Below are positions 8,700-15,646 of a stretch of 16,436 nt of DNA, one piece after another. This DNA is from JAGQRJ01 sp041402045. Lineage in GTDB: Bacteria > Planctomycetota > J058. A program made the position numbers and the translations under genes. Within the stretch, counting starts at the first letter, position 1; every line of letters begins with the position of its first letter. The notes under the pieces are model-generated. The model searched no databases and was not told the DNA's origin. It worked only from the letters and a program-made list of their open reading frames with translations. The DNA is taken from contig JAWKSZ010000102.1 of NCBI GenBank assembly GCA_041402045.1, forward strand, positions 1 through 16,436. The letters run 5' to 3'.

Positions 8700-10898
8700 G
8701 TGAGCGACGAGGGCCACGAGCACGGCAGCGACGCGCGGCACCTGGGGCTGTGGAGCGCGACCCTGATCGGGATCTCGGCCATGCTCGGCGCCGGGATCTT
8801 CGTGCTCTCCGGCGTGGCGTTCCGCAGCGCCGGGCCCGGCGCGCTGCTCGCCTTCGGGCTGAGCGGCGTACTGGCCTTCGTCACCGCGTTCAGCTTCGCC
8901 GAGCTGGCCTCCGCCTTCCCCGAGTCCGGCGGGAGCTACGTGTTCGCCAAGCGCGTGTTCCCGATCGGGGGCGCCTTCGCCGCGGGCTGGGTCCTGTGGT
9001 TGGCCTACGTGGTGGCGGCCGCCCTCTACGCCCTGGGCTTCGGCGCCTTCGTGGGCATGGCCCTCGCCGCCTTCGGCTGGGACGCCCCAGGCTGGGTCGA
9101 GACCGGCTCCGCCCTCGCGGTGCTGATCGTGGGCTCGGCCCAGCTCCTGCGCGGCGGCGCCTCCGCCGGGCAGAGCGTGACGGTGGCCAAGCTCGTCGTG
9201 TTCGCGGTGCTCGTGATCCCCGGGCTGTTCTTCGTGGGGCGCACGCCGCTCGAGGACACGCTGCACGCGCTGCAGCCCCTGTTCCCCCACGGTCAAGGCG
9301 CGGTGCTCGCGGCCATGACCTTCACGTTCATTGCGCTGGAGGGGTTCGAGGTGATCGCCGCGGTGGCGGGGGAGGTCAAGTCGCCCACGCGGACCCTGCC
9401 CCGGGCCATGTTCCTCTCGATCGCGATCACCCTGGTGTGCTACCTGAGCCTGCTGCTGGTGCTGCTCGTGCTCGGCGGGAGCGGCGAGCGCGCGAGCTGG
9501 GTCGAGCTCGGCGCCCTGGGCGAGCAGGCCGTCGCCGTCGGCGCCCAGCGCTACCTGGGCGCGCTGGGGCTGTGGGTCGTGGTCGTGGGCGGGCTGCTCG
9601 CGACCTACACCGCGCTGGCCTCGGCGCTCCTCGCCGCCAGCCGCTCCTCCCACTCCATGGCGATCGACCGCGCGCTGCCGCGGCTCTTGGCCAAGCGCAG
9701 CGGCCCGACGCGCTTCCCCCGCCCTGCGCTCTACGCCAGCCTCGGCCTGGCGCTGCTCCTGGTGTTGACCACCGGCGACGTCGAGGTCGCGGGCGCGCTC
9801 GCGTCCTTGATCTTCCTGCTCTCCTTCGCGCTCACCAACGGCGCCGGGCTCCTGGTGCGGGTGCGGGGCGGCGTGTCCCACGCCACCTTTCAGGCCCCGC
9901 TCTACCCGGTGCTGCCCCTGCTCGGGATCAGCGGCTGCGTGGTCCTGGCCCTGGCCCAGGTCCAGACCGCGCCCCTGGCCACGCTGCTCGGCGGGGTGTG
10001 GCTCGTGATCGGGATCGGGCTGTATCAGCTGCGCTTCCGCTCGCGGGCGGAGACCCTCTCGGCCCGCGCCGAGGCCCTGGACGCGGACCTGATCCGGCTC
10101 CGCGGGCGCGAGCCCCTGGTCCTGGTGCCGGTCGCGTTCCCCGAGCGGGCCGAGACCCTGATCGAGCTGGCCCACGCCCTCGCCCCTCGGGAGTGGGGCC
10201 GGGTCGCGGCGCTGACGGTGGCCCGCCACGCCCCCGACGACCCGCCGGAGGAGGCGCTGGCCGCCTACGAGCGGACCACCGGCGCCATGCGCCGCGCGGT
10301 GCTCGCCGCCGCGCGCTCCAAGCGCCACTTCGAGGGGCTCGTGCGCGTGGTCGAGGACGTGGCCGCGGGGATCGGGGCCACGATCCGCGAGCGCAAGCCC
10401 GAGATCTTGCTCCTGGGCATGTCGCGCTTGGATCGCCCGGAGAGCACCGCGTTCCTCGAGCGGCTGGTCGCCGACAGCCCGCTGGACGTGGCGATCCTCA
10501 ACGCCCCCGAGGGCTTCCGCCTCCCAGACGTGCAGCGGATCCTGGTCCCCGTCGCCGGCGGCAGCGGCCACGACCCGCTGCGCGCGCGGGTGCTCGCGCT
10601 GCTCGAGCGCACTGGCTCGCGGGAGGTGACCCTGCTGCGGGTGGTGCGCGACGAGACCGAGCGCAGCCAGGCCAGCGAGCCCCTGGCCGAGCTGGCCGAG
10701 GACCTGCGCGCCAAGGACGCGCGGGTCGTGGTCGCTCAGGACCCGGCGCAGGCCTTGTTGGACGAGATCCCCAAGCACGACCTGGTGATCTTCGGGCTCA
10801 GCCGCCGCCCGGGCACGCCCCTGTTCGGGCACGTGGTCCGGGCCGCCGCCGCGCTGCCGGACACGGCGCTGCTCATGATCGCGCGCACGACTAGGTGA
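8700..10898 (+). CDS. APC-superfamily amino-acid permease fused to two universal-stress-protein-like domains
   Basis: A 732-residue protein. The start is GTG at 8700, with GAGGAG five bases upstream. Longer in-frame starts run back through the intergenic repeat and are rejected. Residues about 15-445 form a multi-helix transporter. The first helix carries ISAMLGAGIFVLSG, the typical unwound GxGIF substrate/Na-site motif, followed by FSFAELASAFPESGGSYVFAKR, a hallmark of amino-acid/polyamine antiporters. TFIALEGFEVIAAVAGEVKSPTRTLPRA (sixth-helix region and following loop) is also characteristic. After a short linker come two alpha/beta domains at about 470-600 (PLVLVPVAFPERAETLIELA) and 610-732 (QRILVPVAGGSGHDPLRARVLALL), each resembling UspA and probably cytoplasmic regulators. 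Both lack the complete GxxGx9G(S/T) nucleotide motif. The substrate is not predictable. The 3' end overlaps the convergent nuclease gene by 8 bp. Confidence 0.93.
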   Translation: MSDEGHEHGSDARHLGLWSATLIGISAMLGAGIFVLSGVAFRSAGPGALLAFGLSGVLAFVTAFSFAELASAFPESGGSYVFAKRVFPIGGAFAAGWVLWLAYVVAAALYALGFGAFVGMALAAFGWDAPGWVETGSALAVLIVGSAQLLRGGASAGQSVTVAKLVVFAVLVIPGLFFVGRTPLEDTLHALQPLFPHGQGAVLAAMTFTFIALEGFEVIAAVAGEVKSPTRTLPRAMFLSIAITLVCYLSLLLVLLVLGGSGERASWVELGALGEQAVAVGAQRYLGALGLWVVVVGGLLATYTALASALLAASRSSHSMAIDRALPRLLAKRSGPTRFPRPALYASLGLALLLVLTTGDVEVAGALASLIFLLSFALTNGAGLLVRVRGGVSHATFQAPLYPVLPLLGISGCVVLALAQVQTAPLATLLGGVWLVIGIGLYQLRFRSRAETLSARAEALDADLIRLRGREPLVLVPVAFPERAETLIELAHALAPREWGRVAALTVARHAPDDPPEEALAAYERTTGAMRRAVLAAARSKRHFEGLVRVVEDVAAGIGATIRERKPEILLLGMSRLDRPESTAFLERLVADSPLDVAILNAPEGFRLPDVQRILVPVAGGSGHDPLRARVLALLERTGSREVTLLRVVRDETERSQASEPLAELAEDLRAKDARVVVAQDPAQALLDEIPKHDLVIFGLSRRPGTPLFGHVVRAAAALPDTALLMIARTTR

Positions 10899-12246
10899 GC
10901 TCGACGCTGTCCCCGTGCTCGGGGACGCGGGCCTTGTAGCCCAGGCGATCCTGGATCTCGCGGCGCAGCGTGTCCGAGGCCGCGGGCTCGCCGTGGGTCA
11001 CGAACACCTGGCGCGGGGGGCGCTCGCAGCCGCCGACCCAGCGCAGGAGGTCGTCCTGGTCGGCGTGGGCCGAGAACACCTGGAGCTGCCCGATCTCAGC
11101 GCGGATCGGCACGTAGCTCCCGTGGATCTTGAGCCGCTCGGCGCCCTGGAGCAGGGCGTGGCCGCGGGTGCCGGGCGGCTGATAGCCCGGGAGCACGATC
11201 GCGTTCTGGGGGTCGGGCCCGTAGGCCTTCACGTGGTGCAGCACTCGCCCGCCGGTGAGCATGCCGCTGGCCGAGATCACGATCATGGGCCCGCCCCGGC
11301 GGTCGAGCTCCATGGACTCCTCCACCGAGCGCACCATGGTCACACCGCCGCACACCTCGGCGCAGCGGTCGGCGGCCAGCTTGTGGAAGGCGGCGTGCCG
11401 GCGGAACAGCGCGGTGGCGTCGGTGGCCATGGGGCTGTTCAGGAACACCGGGACCCGGGGCAGGCGCTTGGCCTCGAACAGCCGGGTCAGCGCGTAGATC
11501 AGGGTCTGGGCGCGGCCCACCGCGAAGGACGGGAGGAGCAGGACCCCGCCGCGCTCGAGGCAGGGGCGCGCGGCGCGCTCGAGGGCGTCGAGGGGGTCGC
11601 CCTGGGGGTGCTGGCGGTCGCCGTAGGTCGACTCGACGAGCAACCAATCCGCCTCCCCCGGCGGCTCGGGGGAGCGCATGAGCAGGTCGTCGTAGCGCCC
11701 CAGGTCGCCGGAGAAGACCGCGGTCTTGCCGCGGTGGCGTACGTGGATCGAGGCCGCGCCGAGAATGTGGCCGGCCTGGGCGAAGCGCACCTCGAACGCC
11801 CCCACCTGCAGCGGCTCACCGAAGCGCAGTGGGCTGAAGCGCGCGAGCGCGCGCTCCCCGTCTTCGCGGGTATAGAGCGGCTGCGCCGGGTGGTGCTTGC
11901 TGTAGCCCTTGCGGTTGGCGTGGCGCGCGTCCTCCTCCTGCAGGTGTCCGCTGTCGGGGAGCAGGATCGCGCACAGGTCGCGGGTGGGCTCGGTGCAGTG
12001 CACGCGCCCCTCGAATCCGTCGCGCAGCAGCACCGGGAGGTAGCCGCTGTGGTCGATGTGCGCGTGGGTCAGGAGGATCCCGTCCAACGAGGCGGGGTCG
12101 AGGGGGTAGGGCGCCCAGTTGCGCTGGCGCAGGGTCTTGACCCCCTGGAACAGCCCGCAGTCGACGAGGACGCGGCTGCCCTCGGCCTCCAGCAGATACT
12201 TCGAGCCCGTCACGGTCCCGGCGGCGCCGAGGAAGGTCAGCTTCAC
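10891..12246 (-). CDS. Metallo-beta-lactamase / beta-CASP RNA-processing exonuclease (Ysh1/CPSF-like)
   Basis: A 451-residue cytoplasmic zinc-dependent nuclease, the usual length for the bacterial Ysh1-like family. Metal ligands are seen in HAHIDH (61-66), the histidine of AGHILGAA (about 160) and the aspartate of FSGDLG (about 181). Beta-CASP features follow: LVESTYGDR, PSFAVGRAQ, FLNSPMA, VISASGMLTGGR, FSAHADQ and VTHGE. Together these indicate 5'-3' exonuclease and/or endonuclease action on RNA. GTG at 12246 is chosen for the GGAG seven bases upstream and because KLTFLGAAGTVTGSKYLLE is the standard family N-terminus. An ATG eight codons earlier at 12270 is possible. Its stop (TAG at 10891-10893) lies inside the end of the convergent permease gene. 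A strong hairpin lies 101 bp upstream of the start. Confidence 0.95.
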   Translation of the reverse strand: MKLTFLGAAGTVTGSKYLLEAEGSRVLVDCGLFQGVKTLRQRNWAPYPLDPASLDGILLTHAHIDHSGYLPVLLRDGFEGRVHCTEPTRDLCAILLPDSGHLQEEDARHANRKGYSKHHPAQPLYTREDGERALARFSPLRFGEPLQVGAFEVRFAQAGHILGAASIHVRHRGKTAVFSGDLGRYDDLLMRSPEPPGEADWLLVESTYGDRQHPQGDPLDALERAARPCLERGGVLLLPSFAVGRAQTLIYALTRLFEAKRLPRVPVFLNSPMATDATALFRRHAAFHKLAADRCAEVCGGVTMVRSVEESMELDRRGGPMIVISASGMLTGGRVLHHVKAYGPDPQNAIVLPGYQPPGTRGHALLQGAERLKIHGSYVPIRAEIGQLQVFSAHADQDDLLRWVGGCERPPRQVFVTHGEPAASDTLRREIQDRLGYKARVPEHGDSVELT

Positions 12247-12347
12247 GGTCGTCTCCTGCGCGCCGAGCATGACCGCCGCGCCGGTCTCGAACCAGCGTCG
12301 CTGAACCCCGCGGGTCTCCGCGCGTCCGTGGACTGCTGAGGCCACCC

Positions 12348-12387
12348 GTGCTGCGCGTCGGACCTTCCGGGGTCCGACGTGCAGCAC
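12348..12387. promoter_or_regulatory. Strong 17-bp hairpin / inverted repeat in divergent promoter region
   Basis: GTGCTGCGCGTCGGACC (12348-12364) and GGTCCGACGTGCAGCAC (12371-12387) pair over 17 positions with one G-T wobble around a six-base TTCCGG loop. The region lies between two divergent genes, 19 bp before the ATG at 12407 and 101 bp before the nuclease start at 12246. No gene ends here and there is no T-run, so an ordinary terminator is unlikely. A dyad operator, a 5'-leader hairpin or an extragenic palindrome is possible. Confidence 0.65.
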
Positions 12388-12406
12388 CCGCCCCCCGGAT
12401 CTGCCC

Positions 12407-13135
12407 ATGCCCCGCTTCGCCTCCCGCCAGCTCTACGCCTGCGCCGCAGCCGCCGCCTGCGCCTGGGCCCTCCGCGCCGACGCCGGCCTCGCCGCGCTGC
12501 CTGCCTACCTCCGCCTGCCTGCGCACTCCACGGGTCCGCTTCCCGAGCGCGCGACGTCCGGCCCCGAGCCGTGTTCCCCTGAGACCCGCGCGATCCACGA
12601 CCTGCGCGCGGCCCTCGACGAGCTCGCCGCGGCGCGCGCGCGCTACGCCCAGGTCGCGGCGCGGACCCAGCCGGCGGACGCGACGCTGCTCGAGCTGGCA
12701 CGCGCGGACCCCGACGCCCCGCAGCTGGCGCGCTACCGCGCGGCCCAGGCGCCGCAGCTCGCGCGCCTCGATCTGGCCCGGGGGCGCTTCGTCGCGGAGG
12801 CCCGCGCCCTCGCCGACCGCGACCCCGAGAGCGGGATCCACGGGGCCCTGGCCGGGTTGGTCGAGCTCGAGCGCGGGCTGTGGCCGCCCTTCGGCGACCC
12901 GCTCGTGAGCCTGGCGGACGAGCAGGGCGTGCGCGTGCAGCGGGTGAGCGACCCGGCCGCGCTGACGGGCGGGGAGGCGCTGCTCGAGGCCGCGCGGGCG
13001 CAGGGCGACCTCAGCGCGCACCTCGGCGCGCGCTGCCGCGAGCGCTGGGCCGCGCTCCCGAGCGACGACCTCGCGGGCCTCGTCGCTCGCCTCGTCGCGG
13101 CGAACCTCGACGACCACCCCGAAGACCTGGCGTGA
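12407..13135 (+). CDS. Hypothetical exported/membrane protein, N-terminal part of a probable TGA-interrupted gene
   Basis: A 242-codon frame starting ATG at 12407, which I do not recognise. Residues about 8-24 form an Ala/Cys-rich hydrophobic segment (YACAAAAACAWAL) compatible with a signal peptide or anchor. The rest is Ala/Arg/Leu-rich and mostly helical, with possible coiled coils around LRAALDELAAARARYAQVAA and LDLARGRFVAEARALAD. It ends at TGA (13133-13135) after NLDDHPEDLA. The following frame at 13160 is in phase and the 24 bases between also look coding (all triplets end in G or C), so this is probably the 5' part of one gene of about 576 codons. The ribosome site is weak (GGAT about eight bases upstream). 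The 12348-12387 hairpin is just before the start. Confidence 0.65.
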   Translation: MPRFASRQLYACAAAAACAWALRADAGLAALPAYLRLPAHSTGPLPERATSGPEPCSPETRAIHDLRAALDELAAARARYAQVAARTQPADATLLELARADPDAPQLARYRAAQAPQLARLDLARGRFVAEARALADRDPESGIHGALAGLVELERGLWPPFGDPLVSLADEQGVRVQRVSDPAALTGGEALLEAARAQGDLSAHLGARCRERWAALPSDDLAGLVARLVAANLDDHPEDLA

Positions 13136-13159
13136 CTCGAGCTGCGGCGCGGCCCGCTC

Positions 13160-14137
13160 GTGGCGGCGGAGGCCGGCGCGGAGGCGGACGCGTCGCGCCG
13201 CCTGCGGCTCGCGCGGCGCCTGGGGCTGACCCTCGGCCAGAGCGCTGACGCGCCGCTGCCGCTCCTGATCGGGCTCGACCTGGTGGCCGCCGCCGACGAA
13301 GCCCTCGCCGCCCGCGGGGGCCCGGACGCCGCAGGTTTGACCGCTGAGGCCCGCCGCCTGCGCGCCCTCGAGCGTCAGCCCGCGCCCGCTGCGGCGCGCG
13401 GCGAGCTGGGGCTCCTCGACGGTGTGGCGGTGCCCTGTGGGGTGTGGGCTGCAGGCTTCGACCCGGGGCCGGGGCTGCGCCTCGACCGCGCGCTGACGCG
13501 CTCCGGCGCCCTGTGGGCGCTGACCTGCCTCGCGCTGTGGGGGGCGGCCTGGGGCGCCTGGCGCGGGCGGCGGCCCGTGGGCGCCTGCGCCGCGCGCTTC
13601 TCCCTGGGGCGCGGACTCCTGGCGGTGGGGCTGCCCCACGCGCTGGCGGTGGGGCTCCTGGCCGGAGGGTTGCCGGTGGGGGCCGCCGCGCTGCCCGCGG
13701 CCCTGGCCGTCGTCCTCGGCGCCAGCGGGCTCGGGCGCTGGGCCCTCGACCGCGCGCTGGCGCGCCGCCTGGGGCTCGCGGCGGGGAGCGCGCTCCCCGC
13801 GGCGTGCCTGCTCCTCGGCGGAGCCCTGGTGTGGGGCGCGCCGCTGGGGGTGTTCCAGCTCGCGGGCCTCGGCGTGCAGGCGGGCGGGCTCGCGCTGGTG
13901 TTCGTGGCCCGGCGCGCGTCGCGGCCGGGATTCGCAGCGCTCCGGGGGCGCGTGGCCCTGGGCTGCAACGCCCTGGTCCTGCTCGGGCTCTGCGCGGGGG
14001 CGTTGCCCGCGGCGCGGACGGAGCGCCGCGCCGCCGCCGCCGACGTGGAGGCGATCTACCGCGAGGTCGCCCTCGACGGCGGCGCGACCTGGCGCGGGGG
14101 CGCGCCCCAGGCCGCGCTCCGCGCCCTGCGTCCGTAG
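13160..14137 (+). CDS. Hypothetical multi-pass membrane protein, C-terminal part of the same probable interrupted gene
   Basis: A 325-codon frame in the same phase as the preceding one. Its formal start is GTG at 13160, without a convincing ribosome site. The first 110 or so residues are soluble and helical (RRLRLARRLGLTLGQSADAPLPLLIGLDLV). About six hydrophobic segments then follow, for example SGALWALTCLALWGAAWGAW, LLAVGLPHALAVGLLAGGLP, AALPAALAVVLGASGLG, LPAACLLLGGALVWGAP and ALGCNALVLLGLCAGALP, with Arg-rich loops. It ends in a short soluble tail and TAG. I recognise no family. If joined to the upstream frame, the product would have one N-terminal helix, a roughly 350-residue periplasmic domain and a C-terminal membrane bundle. 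If expressed alone, it would have a soluble N-terminal domain and no signal. Confidence 0.65.
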   Translation: MAAEAGAEADASRRLRLARRLGLTLGQSADAPLPLLIGLDLVAAADEALAARGGPDAAGLTAEARRLRALERQPAPAAARGELGLLDGVAVPCGVWAAGFDPGPGLRLDRALTRSGALWALTCLALWGAAWGAWRGRRPVGACAARFSLGRGLLAVGLPHALAVGLLAGGLPVGAAALPAALAVVLGASGLGRWALDRALARRLGLAAGSALPAACLLLGGALVWGAPLGVFQLAGLGVQAGGLALVFVARRASRPGFAALRGRVALGCNALVLLGLCAGALPAARTERRAAAADVEAIYREVALDGGATWRGGAPQAALRALRP

Positions 14138-14192
14138 TCCTTGCGCTCTCGACGGGGGGCGTCGGCGCTACCCTGGGAGCGAGGAGGACGCC

Positions 14193-14630
14193 GTGGCTCG
14201 TCGTCTGTGGATCGTCGCGCTCCTGGCCTTGGGCTGGGGCTGCAGCAGCCCCGAACCCCAGGAGCCCCTGGAGCCCAAGCGCGGACGTCCGCCGCAGGCG
14301 CGCCCCGAGCCCGAGCCCGAGCCCCGACCGCAGCCGGAGCCGGTGAAGGCGGAGGTCCCGAACCGCTCGCCGGTGGCCAAGGTCACCCCGAGCACCGTGG
14401 AGACCCGGGTCGGGCAGGAGGTCTCCCTCGACGGGAGCGCGTCCTCGGACCCCGACGGCGAGGTGGTGGCCTACACCTGGCGCGTGGGCAACGGGACGCC
14501 GCAGCGCTCGATGGAGCCCACGTTCCAGCACACCTTCCACGAGGCCGGGCTGCAGACGATCCTGCTCACCGTCGAGGACGACCGCGGCGCGACCGCGGTC
14601 TACGTGGTCCAGGCCGTGGTCAAGGACTAA
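14193..14630 (+). CDS. Small lipoprotein with a PKD domain
   Basis: A 145-residue predicted lipoprotein. GTG at 14193 is supported by GAGGAGG five bases upstream. The N-terminus MARRLWIVALLALGWGCSS is a short lipoprotein signal with C17 as the likely lipidated residue. A low-complexity Pro/Glu tether follows (PEPEPEPRPQPEP, about residues 38-50), then a PKD-type beta-sandwich at about 59-145. The PKD signatures are SLDGSASSDPDGEVVAYTW, then FQHTFHEAGLQTILLTVEDDRGA. PKD domains usually mediate protein or carbohydrate contacts at the cell surface. No catalytic domain is present. It begins 55 bp after the preceding membrane-protein frame and may be cotranscribed with it. Its TAA directly abuts the TAG of the convergent cation exporter gene. 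Confidence 0.88.
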   Translation: MARRLWIVALLALGWGCSSPEPQEPLEPKRGRPPQARPEPEPEPRPQPEPVKAEVPNRSPVAKVTPSTVETRVGQEVSLDGSASSDPDGEVVAYTWRVGNGTPQRSMEPTFQHTFHEAGLQTILLTVEDDRGATAVYVVQAVVKD

Positions 14631-15545
14631 CTACTCGCGGTCCGGCCCTTCGAGGGGCGCGTCGACCCGGTCGTAGAGCCCCTCGGCGTCGGGGTGCACG
14701 AGCACCCGGCAGGAGGGGAGCGCGGCGCTGAGCTCGGCGCCGATCCCCTGGGTGAGGATGTGGGCGTCGGCCAGGCTCAACGTCCCCGGGAGCACCGCGT
14801 GCACCTCGACGAAGCGCAGGGGACCGCTGCGTCGCGTGCGCAGCCCGTGGAAGGCGACCACGCGCTCGCGGTTGCGCTCGAGCACCGCCTCGAGCAGCGC
14901 TTGCTCCTCCTCGGGGAGCACCTCGTCGAGGAGCTCGGCCTTGGCGTTGCGCAGCACCCGCGCGGCCTCGATCCCCATGAACGCGGCCATGACCAGGGAC
15001 GCGGCGGGGTCGATCCAGGACAGCCCGGTCAGCTCCACCGCCAGCAGCCCCCCGACCCCCGCCAACGCGGTGAGGAAGTCCACGCGGTAGTGCGCGGCGT
15101 CGGACTCGACGACCACCGAGCGCCCCTCGTCCGGGGTGTGGGTCAGGATCCAGCTGAGGGCGAAGGACACGCAGCCGCTGACAACGATCGCCACGATCCC
15201 CAGCGCGACCCGGGGCGCCTGGCGCTCCCCCGAGGTCAGCGCCGCGGTGGAGGCGGCGACCAGCGAGCCTACGACCCCCACCAGGAGCATGCCCTGAGCC
15301 GCCGAGAGCACACCCTCGATCTTGCCGTGGCCGTAGGGGTGCTCCTCGTCGGCGGGGGTCCGCGCGTGGCGGTAGCCCCAGAGGTTGACCGCGCTCATGA
15401 GCGTGTCGGCGAAGGAGTCGGCGGCCGAGGCGAGCACGATCAGCGAGCCCGAGAGCAGGCCCACCGCGAACTTGACCACCGCGAGCGCCCCCGCCACGAC
15501 CACGGCCGCGGTCAGGCTGCGCTGGCCGGCGTGGTGGGCGCTCAT
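14631..15545 (-). CDS. Cation diffusion facilitator (FieF-like zinc/iron exporter)
   Basis: A 304-residue CDF transporter, which in this family exchanges cytoplasmic Zn(II), Fe(II) or Cd(II) for protons as a dimer in the inner membrane. The transport-site tetrad is intact: D43 and D47 (ADSFADT, second helix) with H152 and D156 (HYRVD, fifth helix), the DD-HD type of FieF. The loop site DEEHPYGHGK offers D66, H69 and H73. In the cytoplasmic C-terminal domain (about 205-304) H233, H249, H262, H284 and D286 correspond one for one with the FieF dimer-site ligands. The D/H set favours Zn/Fe over manganese, although the substrate is inferred. The start is ATG at 15545, with only a weak ribosome site. 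The gene is divergent from the polyphosphate kinase-like gene across a 101-bp gap. Confidence 0.95.
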   Translation of the reverse strand: MSAHHAGQRSLTAAVVVAGALAVVKFAVGLLSGSLIVLASAADSFADTLMSAVNLWGYRHARTPADEEHPYGHGKIEGVLSAAQGMLLVGVVGSLVAASTAALTSGERQAPRVALGIVAIVVSGCVSFALSWILTHTPDEGRSVVVESDAAHYRVDFLTALAGVGGLLAVELTGLSWIDPAASLVMAAFMGIEAARVLRNAKAELLDEVLPEEEQALLEAVLERNRERVVAFHGLRTRRSGPLRFVEVHAVLPGTLSLADAHILTQGIGAELSAALPSCRVLVHPDAEGLYDRVDAPLEGPDRE

Positions 15546-15646
15546 GGGGCGGTTGCTCGGGGACGCATGGCGCCAGGGTAGCGGAGTTCCGGGCGCCCGC
15601 GAGCCCGAGCCCGACGCCGTGGTTACGATCCTCGGGGAGGTGGGCC
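15546..15646. other. Divergent intergenic region between CDF and pap genes
   Basis: This 101-bp gap must hold the start signals of both flanking genes. On the plus side GGGGAGG at 15634-15640 is the ribosome site of the gene starting at 15647. TACGAT at 15624-15629 is a weak -10-like match without a convincing -35 partner. I see no strong hairpin or operator. Confidence 0.5.

Noticed and set aside
8411..8884. Minus-strand small frame with an FNRQGRQDRQGS-like stretch
   Set aside because: The translated repeat comes from the CCGCCAAGG units of the intergenic inverted repeat, and the rest overlaps the permease gene antisense. Such proteins are a common spurious prediction.
12348..12387. Interpretation of the hairpin as a rho-independent terminator
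   Set aside because: Both flanking genes start, rather than end, beside it, and neither strand has a T-run after the stem.
11816..13639. Minus-strand frame of about 600 codons spanning the start of the nuclease gene and the unknown protein
   Set aside because: It is rich in Arg, Gly, Pro and Gln, runs across the divergent promoter region and is incompatible with the well-supported nuclease gene in another frame.
14304..14345. GAGCCC-like tandem repeat resembling a microsatellite
   Set aside because: It encodes the Pro/Glu tether of the lipoprotein and is in frame. It is a protein linker, not an independent repeat element.
13011..14540. Minus-strand frame of about 500 codons opposite the membrane protein and PKD lipoprotein
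   Set aside because: It is dominated by Arg/Pro/Ala runs, with no ribosome site or domain. The plus strand carries a clear PKD lipoprotein and hydrophobic helices.
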